Assembly (NCBI GenBank): GCA_051294375.1
Contig: CM119270.1
Location: forward strand, 3,281,436-3,345,435
Origin: Paraspadella gotoi
Taxonomy: Eukaryota > Chaetognatha
DNA length: 64,000 nt
Direction of reading: 5' to 3'
Position numbers and translations under genes: made by a program. This document shows positions 1 to 10,075 of this stretch, piece by piece. Positions within the stretch are counted from its first letter, which is position 1. Each line of letters starts with the position of its first letter. The notes under the pieces were generated by a model. It did no database searches and was not told the DNA's origin. It was given only the letters and a program-made list of their open reading frames with translations.

Positions 1-1000
1 TTATCAGACTTAACCTTAGAGTTATTATTTCCAACCAGTCCTTCCTGGACTTCAGTCTCTCCCGGACTTAGGCGTTTTCAGTCTCTCCTGGACTTAGGCG
101 TTTTCAGTCTCTCCTGGACTTAGGCGTTTTCAGTCTCTCCTGGACTTAGGCGTTTTTCCAGTATCTTTTCCAGCCGGACAGAATTTCCCCTTACACTTCA
201 GAGGGTCTCAATTGACTCCTGACCTTATATAAGCAGATTTTGGTCACGTGATTTCTCCTCTGGAATTGGCTTTAACCTTCTCCTAACTGCCCTTTTGTTT
301 TTAGCCATTTCCCTCTTTTGCTCAAAGGTAACCTCTGCTTCATTTATAACCAATTTTTTTGCTTCTTAAGCTTTACTAAAGACCAATCCTTGCTTTTTTC
401 CTAAAGCCTATCCCTGCAATATCAATTACTAAGTAAACTAATAAAAAAGGTAGTCGCCTACTTTTTTATTTCAATTATTATTAGTTAAAAGAAGGCTTAA
501 AACGCAATAGATATAGGTTTTCATATGTTGACCTCGATATAAGTTAAAAAAATATTTTAATATTTACTGTTAATCATTTCTCGATTGAATAATACCTTAC
601 AGGAAAAAATATAGACCAACAATGTATTTTTCTTAAACTTTGTTTAAAAATGTAAAAAAGCTTTATGCATTTGGTAACCCTATCAAATTATAATATCCTA
701 CAATTAATCAAACCCAAGTTAAAAGTTAAAATGATATCTGAATCCAAGTTTGCCTTAATCTTTAAAATCATGACGAATTATATTTCGAAACATTTCATTG
801 GTTTAATGATCGAGTTATTTGCTTCCAATTCTGGTTCTGGTCTCTTATTGGCTAATTCAGTATTAGCAAAGAAGCTCTTTCTATTGGTCGTAAATCTTGA
901 TTAATTTGATAAAAAAAAACAATATATGCTAATTGAGTTATATTAAAATCGGCTTTTGAAAAACTATTTAAAAATACTTATTTAAAAAAAAATTTAAAAA
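1..1000. other. AT-rich intergenic DNA with a short 26-bp tandem repeat
   Basis: No gene is supported. Near 50-156 a 26-bp unit (CAGTCTCTCCTGGACTTAGG followed by CGTTTT) is repeated about four times, nearly perfectly. The rest is AT-rich, with one open frame at 665-904 that has no recognisable features and ordinary AT composition. Confidence 0.6.
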
Positions 1001-1089
1001 ATATTACTTAATTACCCTAACTTTAAACCCTCTTTACTAGAGTGATGTGAAAATGATAAAATTTTAGAAAATTAAAATTTAGCATATAA

Positions 1090-1610
1090 AACATGAACAT
1101 AAAAACCAATAAAAATATTTTGGTAAATTTATTTTTTAATTTTATACATTAATGGGCACCAATAAGCTATATTTATATATAGTATTAAATATATAATAAG
1201 CTAAAATTTCAAAATGCAAATTTTTAAATTTTAAGATCGGATTTGAATTCCTTGCAAAAAGTTAATATAAGAAAGTATAATTCTTTTTTAAAAATTATTT
1301 TATTAAGTTAGTCAAATGTAAAAAACTATATTTAAAATGTTGAATTGTAATTTTTAACTTAAAAATTTTTTTTATATTTTTAACCAACTTAATGATATAA
1401 TTTTTAAAAAAATTTATGAAAAAATTTATATTTTTTTATCAACTTTTTATAAGGAATCTCAGAATTAAAAAAAAATCATTTTAAAATTTTGACATTATAT
1501 AAGGGTAATTCTATATACAAAATAAGTTGACTGGGCTACTATATTTATAAAAAAAAATAACTACAGATTAGTATTCATTAATATGATAGTTTTCAAGATA
1601 TAACTTAAAT
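1090..1610. repeat. Long imperfect palindrome (fold-back element, copy 1)
   Basis: The left half contains GAATTCCTTGCAAAAAGTT (from 1245), then TTAATATAAGAAAGTATAA and ATTAAGTTAGTCAAA. The right half contains their inverted counterparts: AACCAACTTAATGATA, then TTTATCAACTTTTTATAAGG. The centre is near 1350. The same arms occur in the larger palindrome at 4600-5600, so this is a repeated element rather than chance AT symmetry. No coding capacity. Ends are approximate. Confidence 0.6.
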
Positions 1611-1965
1611 TTTGATTCCAAACTTTCACTTCACCCTACTCTTTACCCTAACCACCCTTAACCTTAAACCACTTCTAAACCATCTTTAACCCTAACCCCT
1701 CCCTAACTCCGATCGGCGAAAGTAAAAGTAACCCAAATCAAGAAATCAATAACTTTAATTTTTTTAATTTTTGCAAAGCAATGAAAAATAAAATTAAGAC
1801 ATTTTTTTTGTTAAGATTTACAAGTGCAGGATTTAATTGTTGCATTCCCGCTTGTTATTTTCCTGTCGTAGTTTTGATCAGATCATATTCATAATTTAAT
1901 CTCTTGTAACACTAAAAATCTTCAATCAGTCTAATCAATTATTTTCCCCCTTTTCTGTCTTCCAG

Positions 1966-2466
1966 GGCAAACGCGTGCTCGTCGAGCCGATGAGCCCGCG
2001 GGAGCGCGTCGTCGTCGCTGCCTCCGAAGCGACGACGGTGGAGCTCATAGACGTCTTCGAGATGAAGTGGGGATACCAAGTCTACGGGATGCGGATGTTG
2101 TCGGAGGAGGAGGAATCTCCCATCTCGCGATCCTCCTCCCTCTCCTCCATCGCCTCCTCCGAGGACGCCGCCGCCGCCTCCCGCCTCAACTTCGCCTTCG
2201 TGACGCTCGCCAAAGACTCTCGCCATTCCGTCCACGATCGGCGATTCTACAAAATCGACCGAGATTATCACATCTTCAAGAAGATGAAAGTGGACGGAGT
2301 GGCGGACGAGGAGATTGAGCGCGCGTTGGCGGCGCGGATTTGGGAGGCGGCGAGCATTTCGACGACGCCGCCGCCGGAGCCGTCCTCGGAGGTGGTCAAG
2401 AAGTGCCACGGCGATTGCATCGTCATTTCGTTAGAACCCTCAATCTGGTGCCTCTGTACTTCGTAG
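1966..2466 (+). CDS. Terminal exon of an unidentified protein
   Basis: A GC-rich block stands out from AT-rich flanks. It starts after a good acceptor (pyrimidine tract, then TCTTCCAG at 1958-1965) and reads 166 codons in phase 0 to a TAG at 2464-2466. The protein begins GKRVLVEPMSPRERVVVAAS, continues with ELIDVFEMKWGYQVYGMRML, then has a Ser/Glu/Ala-rich linker. A charged segment (FYKIDRDYHIFKKMKVDG) and a Pro-rich stretch follow, and it ends SIWCLCTS. Codons are strongly GC-ending, as in the other real exons here. An AATAAA lies at 2740-2745. Upstream exons are not visible in the window. I do not recognise the family. The opposite-strand open frame over the same span is a shadow. Confidence 0.6.
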   Translation, partial: GKRVLVEPMSPRERVVVAASEATTVELIDVFEMKWGYQVYGMRMLSEEEESPISRSSSLSSIASSEDAAAASRLNFAFVTLAKDSRHSVHDRRFYKIDRDYHIFKKMKVDGVADEEIERALAARIWEAASISTTPPPEPSSEVVKKCHGDCIVISLEPSIWCLCTS

Positions 2467-3410
2467 AAACTAGGCTTAAGGGCATCAGATTGAGGGGTGT
2501 AGTTTTTATTGATTGTAGTTATTTAGACGTAGTTCTTCTTGATTGTAGTTTATTGTTATGATTTATGTTTGTTGATATTCCTGTTATTTCATGTTCCTTT
2601 TTATTAACGTTAATACATCGTAGTCTAGTTAAAAATCCAAACTTGTTTTCTTACTTTAAAATTACAGTAAGATTCATTATGCGTAATTCGTAGCAGGGTT
2701 CCAATTGTATCTTCCGATGTTTAAAAAATTCAAAAAGCAAATAAAAAAATTTTAAAAGAGAATAATTAGCATAGAGAAATATTTTTGTGAAAAACGGCAG
2801 CTTTTTTTATGGACCAAAAAAATGTACACATTTCGTCCTTGTAATAATTTTATCTCTACTTCTAATTCAAACTCAAATAAAAGAAAAGAATAATATCGCA
2901 ATGAAAGAAAAAAAAAACACTTGAAAATATATTTTTTTTTACCAAGAAAAAGAAATAAAAACTTAACATGAAATAACAAAATACCTAAGTATATACGTAT
3001 GAGGATGTTATCCAATTCGCCAAGCTTTAGTCCTGACTCTGTAGGAAAACGGTTTGTTCCTTTTTCGAAATTCTTTACGGTCAATTGGACTTGGTCGCAT
3101 CCAGCCAATCAAGAACGAGAGGTGAGAAATGATGACTATCTCACGTTTTCGGAATGCGAGATGAAATCGCGCGGCCAAACACGGATACGAAAGTATTCAT
3201 TTTTGACTTTTAAAAACTCCGGCCCAAATTTAAAATACTAATAATTAAAAGTATAATTGTTGAAGTTATATAAGATAAATAATTGCCTAGCGATATATTA
3301 TATGAAAAAATAAAGAAACGAATGAATTAAGTGATAAAAAAAAAGAATATATAAACAACTTTATTTATTAAAAATAAATTTAAATACTAGTAACTAAATA
3401 CCGCGCGCTC
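2467..3410. other. 3' flank and AT-rich DNA without a supported gene
   Basis: AATAAA at 2740-2745 could serve the upstream exon. An open frame at 2999-3241 lacks splice signals, GC-ending codons or any recognisable motif. Confidence 0.5.
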
Positions 3411-3499
3411 AACCAGTCACGTGACGAACCCGCCCATTAAGCCTTAAGTCTTAAGTTAAGGAAAACAAATTTCGTGTTATTAAATTTATAAACCATTCT

Positions 3500-4110
3500 T
3501 TAACTTTAAGCCTAAACCTTAACCTTAAACCTTGATCCTTAATTTTCAACTCTTACCACTAACTTATTCACTAACCTCTAACCTTGATCACTAACTTAAT
3601 CACTAACCTCTAACTTTGAACGCTAGTGCCTAACCTTAATCCCTAACTTAATCACTAACCTCTAACCTTGATCAATAACTTAATCACTAACCTCTAACCT
3701 TAATCACTAACTTAATCACTAAACTCTCACCTTAAACGCTAACTTAATCACTAACCTCTCACCTCTCACCTTAAACGCTAGTGCCTAACCTTAATCACTA
3801 ACTTAATCACCAACCTCTCACCTTAAAAGCAGTGCCTAACCTTAATCACTAACTTAATCACCAACCTCTCAACTTAAACGCTAGTGCCTAACCTTAATCA
3901 CTAACATAATCACTAACCTCTCACCTTAAACGCTAGTTCCTAACCTTAATCACTAACTTAATCACTAACCTCTCACCTTAAAAGCTAGTGCCTAACCTTA
4001 ATCACTAACTTAATCACTAACCTCTCACCTTAAACGCTAGTACCTAACCTTAATCACTAACCTCTCACATTAAACGCTAGTGCCTAACCTTGATCACTTA
4101 ATTAATCACT
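3500..4110. repeat. 52-bp CTAACC-rich minisatellite
   Basis: About ten imperfect copies of a unit reading CCTAACCTTAATCACTAACT, then TAATCACTAACCTCTCACCT, then TAAACGCTAGTG. Copies vary by deletions of the ATCACTAACTTA half. The sequence is telomere-like in flavour but is not a telomeric repeat. It lies inside a putative MITE-type element that ends near 4190. Confidence 0.8.
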
Positions 4111-4153
4111 AACCTAATTTTTAGCTAAAAAAATTAAACTATTTCCTAATTTA

Positions 4154-4190
4154 AGATGAAGTCGGACGTTCTGGGAAAATAAGTCCCAAA
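4154..4190 (+). repeat. End of a CTAACC-rich MITE-like family (copy at 4.2 kb)
   Basis: Carries the conserved end motif GGACGTTCTGGGAAAATAAG, matching ends at 7511-7546, 13381-13413 and 50387-50420. An inverted, weaker match (ACCTTATTTTACGAGCGTTG) follows at about 4217-4238. Confidence 0.5.
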
Positions 4191-4599
4191 TGACCTTTCC
4201 CGTATATCCGCTAAATAGACCTTATTTTACGAGCGTTGGAGTCAAAAGCCAGAGTCGAAGCGGCCCCTCTCTCTTTAATGGCAATTGCATTGCGGTTCAT
4301 TATAATTGACGGAACTACCAAAATTCTGACGATTCCAACAGTCATATTTGTCAAAAGCTGTAATTTAAAACTGGTCAGCCCTACCAACAGTTTTATCGAT
4401 TCTTTCGCTAATTAAACATCTCTTGTTTCCTTTCCGCCAGAAAAAAAAATAATTATCGATGCGTGGGCGAGTTATTGGCGGGACCGTGGATAGAAGAACC
4501 ATAGTTTTTTTTGTCCCCATTGACACATTTTTTACTCGCTTCAACCTGTTACCGTACCTGATCCCTCCAACCAGGCTTCCCCGTTTTCCTTCTTACCCC

Positions 4600-5600
4600 C
4601 GCCCTCCGGACCTCGCCATTAGAGCGTTGAAAAATCAACAAATCAAGTGAGGAACATAGCTATTTTAGTGTAATGTAGTCTGTAGAATTCGATGGTGATG
4701 ACCATTTTTTTGTATAATTTTATCTTTCTTGTCGAAAATAAGGATTTTTAATGTATATAAAATTATTAAAATCATTATAAGTTATGATAAATCAAATTAT
4801 TAAAATTGTATAAAATTTATATGAGCTTTTGAAATATAAAAATAAAGATTTATAAAAATATTTTGATAAGTTTATTTCTAAATTTTATGTTTTATTAAAA
4901 GTTATTTAACTATATTTATTAATAATTATGAGTAAAAATTGGGCTAAAGTTAAAAAATAATAATTTCAAAATTTTTTTCATAGATTTGCATTCTTTCCAA
5001 AATTTGATATAAGAAAATATAATTTTTATATTAAAATTAATGTCATTAAGTTGGTCAAATTCATAAAAAACTATAATTTTAAGCCAAAAATTGAAAAATT
5101 AAACAAAAATAATAGTTGTTAATATTTTAACCTACTTAATGAAAGAATTTTTTAAAATGGATTATATTTTCTTATATCAACTTTTTGTAAGGAATTCAAA
5201 TCTGGTTTTAAAATTTTAAAATTTTTATTTTTTCACTTTAGCTTATTTTTTATTATTATTTATTAATAAATATAGTTAACAAACTATTAATATAATATAA
5301 AATTTGTAAATAAACTTACAAAATATTTATATGGGTCTTTATTTTCATATTATGTAAGTTAAATATGGCTTTTATAAAATCTTAATAATTTGAGTTTCTT
5401 ATACTCTACAATGTTTGCTCCATTTTAATAGCACCTTATATGCTGCAAAAATCGCCATTTCCGACAAAGAAGATGAGACTATACAAAAAAATGGTTATCA
5501 TCATCGAATTCTAGACTTTATTACACTAAAATAGCTATGTACCTCACTTGATTTGTTATATTTCGTTATTTTTCAACGCCCTACTCGCCATCCCCCCCAC
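4600..5600. mobile_element. ~1 kb palindromic fold-back element (copy 2)
   Basis: The stretch reads as one long imperfect inverted repeat centred near 5098. Outer arms: AATCAAGTGAGGAACATAGC (left) against GCTATGTACCTCACTTGATT (right), and GAATTCGATGGTGATGACCA against the inverted copy around 5495-5511. Inner arms: TTGATATAAGAAAATATAA against TTATATTTTCTTATATCAA. No open frame of note. Non-coding, hairpin-forming elements of this kind are usually called fold-back or MITE elements. The shared arms with 1090-1610 show it is multi-copy. Confidence 0.7.
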
Positions 5601-6060
5601 CCCCCTTCGCCCATAACCCCGTCTCCTCAGCTATTGACGCGAATCCCGCTAATCCTCAGGCGAAATCCTTTCAATGGGCGTGGCTTTGTGGCTTCGTGGC
5701 TTTAGAGGGGAAGGGGGCGGAGGGGGGAGGTGGGCGAAACGAACTAATGCATGACGGGACATTAAAGGACGTAAAGTGTCATTAAAAGACAAGGAGAGAC
5801 ATGGAGTGACATGAAGGAACATGAAGGGACATAAAAAGACAAAAAGGGATACGAAAGGAAAATCCAATATCACGTGAAAAATAATGAAAACAAAACACGA
5901 TTAATTAAAAAAAAAATCCCGTTGTAAACGTCACCAATAATACGACTAGAATTTAAAAAAACTACATTCTAAACTAAATTAATTAAACTAATTATTAAAA
6001 CTCATAATTATAATAATTAAAAATATTGTTATAGACATTCCTTTGAGAAAACTATTTCCC
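5601..6060. other. G-rich and GACAT-rich non-coding DNA
   Basis: Contains C/G runs (5588-5605, 5710-5735) and a degenerate repeat of GGGACAT/GTGACAT/GAAGGGACAT at about 5750-5850. No gene seen. Confidence 0.5.
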
Positions 6061-6189
6061 TCAGTCATCGCTTGAGGCTTCGCTCGTTTCGCCGCGCCGC
6101 TGCTTCGCCGCTGCTTGCGCTGCGTCGGAGCAGCGGCGGAGAATTGAGGCGTCGTCGTCGCCGACTCCTTGGGGCGACTGAATGGATGG

Positions 6190-6520
6190 CGGGAAAGACG
6201 ATGGTCAAGACGACGACGACGACGATTATGGCGACGTTGACGGAGGCGATTACGACGATAACGACAATGACGACGATGACAACCATTGTAATGAGGATGA
6301 TGACAATAACGACAATGACGGCGACTACAGTACACCGCATCAAAATCGATGATGACAATGACGGCGACGACGACGATGACAACCATCGTAATGAGGATGA
6401 AGACGACGACAATATTGGGGACATCGAGGATGACAATGACGATGACAATAACGACAATGACGGCGACTACAGTACACCGCATCAAAATCGACGATGACAA
6501 TGACGGCGACGACGAAATCG
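6190..6520. repeat. GAY/ACG trinucleotide repeat with a ~143-bp internal duplication
   Basis: The + strand is almost all GAC/GAT/AAT triplets. A block containing GGCGACTACAGTACACCGCA followed by TCAAAATCGA occurs at about 6329-6352 and again at about 6461-6493, so the array duplicated in a longer unit. Open frames on both strands are a by-product of the triplet repeat. One frame would give a poly-Asp peptide ending DGDYSTPHQNR. Confidence 0.65.
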
Positions 6521-6639
6521 CCGATTGAGAAAAAAAAATAGAAATAAATTGAATTGAAATCGTCAAAGAAGAAATTTCACAAAATTTAGTCTCAGGATTA
6601 ATAATTAATTTGATTGAGACGAAGTCAAAGTTGACGACG

Positions 6640-7190
6640 CAAGTCGACGATCGACGACGATGATGACGACGACAAGAAAACAACGATGTCGACGACGATA
6701 ACGACGACGATGACGACGTCGACGTCAGATGAGTCGATTAGGCGGGAAAACAACAACAAGACAAATCTCTTTCCAACGCCCAAGCGAAAATGAGTGAATA
6801 AAAAGATGAGTGAAGAAATAACAAGATGGCTGATGAGATAAAATGGCGGCGATGAATGAGGAAATAACAAGATGGCGGATGAGATAAAATGACGGCGATG
6901 AATGAGGAAATAACAAGATGGAGGATGAGATAAGATGGATAAAGATAAAATAAAATAGATAAAATATAATGAGGAAGAGGAGGAAGAGGAGAATGATGAA
7001 GATGCGGAGGACGAGGAGGAGGAGGAATAGGAGGAAGAGGAGGAAGAGGAGGAGAAAGAAGAGTATGAAAATGATGAGGATTAGGAGGAGGAAGAGGAGG
7101 AGGAAGAGGAGGAGGAAGAAGAGTATGCAGATAATGAGGAGGAAGAGAATGAGGAAGAGGATCCGAGTCGGATCGACTCGGTTTGATTGA
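6640..7190. repeat. GAC, ATGGCGGATGAGATAA and GAGGA repeats
   Basis: Three successive simple-sequence zones: GACGAC triplets (6640-6730), a degenerate unit around AACAAGATGGCGGATGAGAT (6815-6940), and GAG/GAA runs (6969-7165). The last could encode poly-Glu but is interrupted by stops. Confidence 0.6.
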
Positions 7191-7329
7191 TTACAATTTC
7201 AAAAGATGGCCGCTCGGTCGAGTTGGCGGCAATCTGCGGATGTTTGATGACGTCGTTGACGTGCGTCACGTGACGTCACGAGCCGTATGATGGATTAACG
7301 TTGGCAAAAAGGGAAAAGGGCTCTATTTT

Positions 7330-7546
7330 CCTAGGGCCACCTCATTTCTTTTTTTCCCAGAGCGCCCTATTTCTATTCCTTGAATCTAATTTTAAATTTA
7401 ATATTTAATCTTTATTTTAAATGTTAGAACCTAATCTCTAACCTCAATGCCAAACTCTAACCTGATTCTAATTCTAACCTAATTCTAACTTTTATCAAAT
7501 TTTAAATTTATGATTAAATGTGGCGTTCCGGGAAAACAAGGCCTAA
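7330..7546. mobile_element. Short MITE-like element with imperfect terminal inverted repeats
   Basis: The left end contains TTTTTTTCCCAGAGCGCCCT (7350-7369). The right end contains GGCGTTCCGGGAAAACAAGG (7522-7541). Reverse-complemented, the right end matches the left (GGCC...TTTTCCC.GA.CGCC..ATTT). The interior is rich in CTAACC-like words, as in the 3.5-4.2 and 13.2-13.4 kb copies. No coding capacity. Confidence 0.55.
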
Positions 7547-7739
7547 AAGATGTTGAGAAACAAATCAAGAATACTGATTTGATGCATGACGTAAAATCGA
7601 CTACCATTCTCTAATATCCAATATACCTTTTAATTCCTGAAAACGAATAATAAAACTTATTTATGACTAATGATAATATCGATCCGTAGACCTTTGGGGC
7701 CAATGTCAGGCATCTTATCCTTATATCTTATCCAGAGGT

Positions 7740-8852
7740 TCGAGTTAAAAGAAAAAAAAAAGACTGAAAGAAAGATAAAGATGAAAAAGGTTGTCTAACC
7801 AAAGCAGACGAGAAGTGTCAGACGAGGGAAGGTCGATGATAAAGGAAGATTTTCCAGTCCATATCGTGGAGGCAACGCCTATCTTTTTTGAGAGACAGAG
7901 AGAGAGAGAGAGAGAGAGCGAGGAGAAAGTGATCTTTAGTCGCATTTCTTTTATGGTGTTCCGTGTCTTCGACGCGTCATGTTCTTCTGAGAACAGATGA
8001 GAGAGAGATGAAGAGGAGAGAGATGAGAAGAGAGAGACTGAGAGAGAGAGAAGAGAGAGAGAGATTGAGAAGAGAGACGAGATGAGATAGATGCGTAATC
8101 CGTATCCGAATTCTGAGCAGAAAAAAGCAAAAGTGGGAAAGGGTGAAGATTTGATAATATGACGACGATTTAAAAAAAAAAAGAAAAAAAAGAAAAAAAG
8201 AGAAAAAGTCTCAGGAGCGATTTTCTTTCCCAAGTCGATGGATGAAGGGAAAACAAAACAAAACAAAACAAAACAAAATGAAAAAAAAAGAAACGAGACA
8301 AAGAATAAAAGATTTGAGTTTTTCTATTCTCTCTTTTTCTATTAATTCCTCTCTTTTTTCTTTTCTTTACACTTCTCTTTTTTTCTTTTCTTTTTTATTA
8401 TCTTCAGACTTTTCTCTTCCCTCTTTTCTTTTTTTTCTTATTTCCTACGTTCTTATTCAATTTCCTAAGAATTTATTGCTTTATACTCTTTAATAATTAA
8501 TTTCATTTTCGTTCATTTTGTTACCGTCTTTTTTTCTGCTTTATTTCTCTTTTTCCAATTTCTTTTCTCTAAACTCTCACCATCTCTCATTCTTCCCTCT
8601 CTTCCTCACTTTTCTCTCCTTCCTTTCCTTTCTCCTCTCTTTCCTTTCTCCCCTCCCTCTCTCCTCTCTCCTTCCTTTCTTTTCTCCTCTCTTCCCTTTC
8701 TTCCCTCCCTCTCTCCTCACTCCTTTCTTTCTTTTCTCTTCCCCTCCTTTCCTTTCCTCCTCTTCCTCTTCCTTCTCCGGCAACAACCACTTCAGACGCC
8801 TTTCAAAGAGAAGCGGAGAAAGGCGCACTGCGGTCTCTCTCTCTCTCTCTTT
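7740..8852. repeat. Purine- then pyrimidine-rich low-complexity tract
   Basis: GA-rich from about 7890 to 8090, A-rich with (AAAAC)n near 8258-8277, then CT-rich up to the gap at 8853. Long open frames here on either strand come from base composition and are not genes. Confidence 0.75.
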
Positions 8853-9309
8853 NNNNNNNNNNNNNNNNNNNNNNNNNNNNNNNNNNNNNNNNNNNNNNNN
8901 NNNNNNNNNNNNNNNNNNNNNNNNNNNNNNNNNNNNNNNNNNNNNNNNNNNNNNNNNNNNNNNNNNNNNNNNNNNNNNNNNNNNNNNNNNNNNNNNNNNN
9001 NNNNNNNNNNNNNNNNNNNNNNNNNNNNNNNNNNNNNNNNNNNNNNNNNNNNNNNNNNNNNNNNNNNNNNNNNNNNNNNNNNNNNNNNNNNNNNNNNNNN
9101 NNNNNNNNNNNNNNNNNNNNNNNNNNNNNNNNNNNNNNNNNNNNNNNNNNNNNNNNNNNNNNNNNNNNNNNNNNNNNNNNNNNNNNNNNNNNNNNNNNNN
9201 NNNNNNNNNNNNNNNNNNNNNNNNNNNNNNNNNNNNNNNNNNNNNNNNNNNNNNNNNNNNNNNNNNNNNNNNNNNNNNNNNNNNNNNNNNNNNNNNNNNN
9301 NNNNNNNNN
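8853..9309. other. Assembly gap (457 N)
   Basis: A run of N flanked by CTCTCTCT on the left and GAGAGAGA on the right, so the gap sits in or between simple repeats of opposite strand bias. Confidence 1.
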
Positions 9310-9604
9310 GAGAGAGAGAGAGAGAGAGAACAAAAACGCGCCTTTACCGAAATATTGCAGTTTTTTGCATGTTTGGGCGCAAAATCTTTGACAGTGACGG
9401 ATCGAAAGATGATTTATAAGAAACTGAATCCTGAACTGAAGTTTCATGCAACTCCACCTCTAGTATAAATGCGCGGAGACTTATTCATTTTGCCTATTTA
9501 ATACTTTTTAATGTTAGCATTTGATGAAATATTTCAAACTTTTGAAACCACTGAAGCAAAGATTGTTTGAAACCTCACTCTTGAAGGATTTTTCAAAATT
9601 CTAA

Positions 9605-9626
9605 CTAGTCAATCAATCAATAAATT

Positions 9627-9666
<40 letters not shown>

Positions 9667-9674
9667 TATCAATC

Positions 9675-9716
<42 letters not shown>

Positions 9717-9717
9717 T
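9605..9717 (+). repeat. (AATC)n microsatellite
   Basis: About 25 tetranucleotide copies with a few interruptions. Confidence 0.9.
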
Positions 9718-9917
9718 TTAGGTTTCTCTCGCTTCTAACAATCAATAACCTCTATACCTATTCAACCTTCTCTTATGACTCGAATATTTTTTTTATCCCA
9801 AAATCTCATTTGAATTTCCTAGTCTTTCAAATGAATGACCAACTCACCTCTTCTTCCCCCCCCAATACCAATTCTTCCCTCTTTCACCCCCGCCCTCCCC
9901 CACCAAAAAATTTCCAG

Positions 9918-10075
9918 ATCGAATCGGAAGAGAATCGCATCGTTTTGTCGGAGATCGAGACTCACATTCATAACCTCACGCGGCATTTCCAGCTCCTGCA
10001 GTATCAGACGACGCAGTACCGCACCAGCCTCGATTCCAAGATGGACGGCAACGCCTTTGAGAACGGCCAGTTGAG
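9918..10075 (+). CDS. Pentraxin gene, upstream helical exon
   Basis: Acceptor TTTCCAG at 9911-9917, donor G|GTGAGG at 10076. The 52 codons read IESEENRIVLSEIETHIHNL, then TRHFQLLQYQTTQYRTSL and a short tail to GQL. Hydrophobic residues are spaced like heptads, which suggests a coiled coil. Exit phase is 2. Linkage to the pentraxin exons rests on strand, order and composition only. Confidence 0.5.

Noticed and set aside
3500-4110. CRISPR array or telomere
   Set aside because: Units are degenerate tandem copies without spacers. CTAACC words are interspersed, not a pure telomeric repeat, and the host is eukaryotic.
5988-6683. 231-residue minus-strand open frame rich in Val/Ile/Ser
   Set aside because: It is the complement of a GAY triplet repeat, open in several frames at once.
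7745-9468. Several long open frames in CT/GA tracts, some running through N
   Set aside because: Low-complexity composition. N-containing frames are meaningless.
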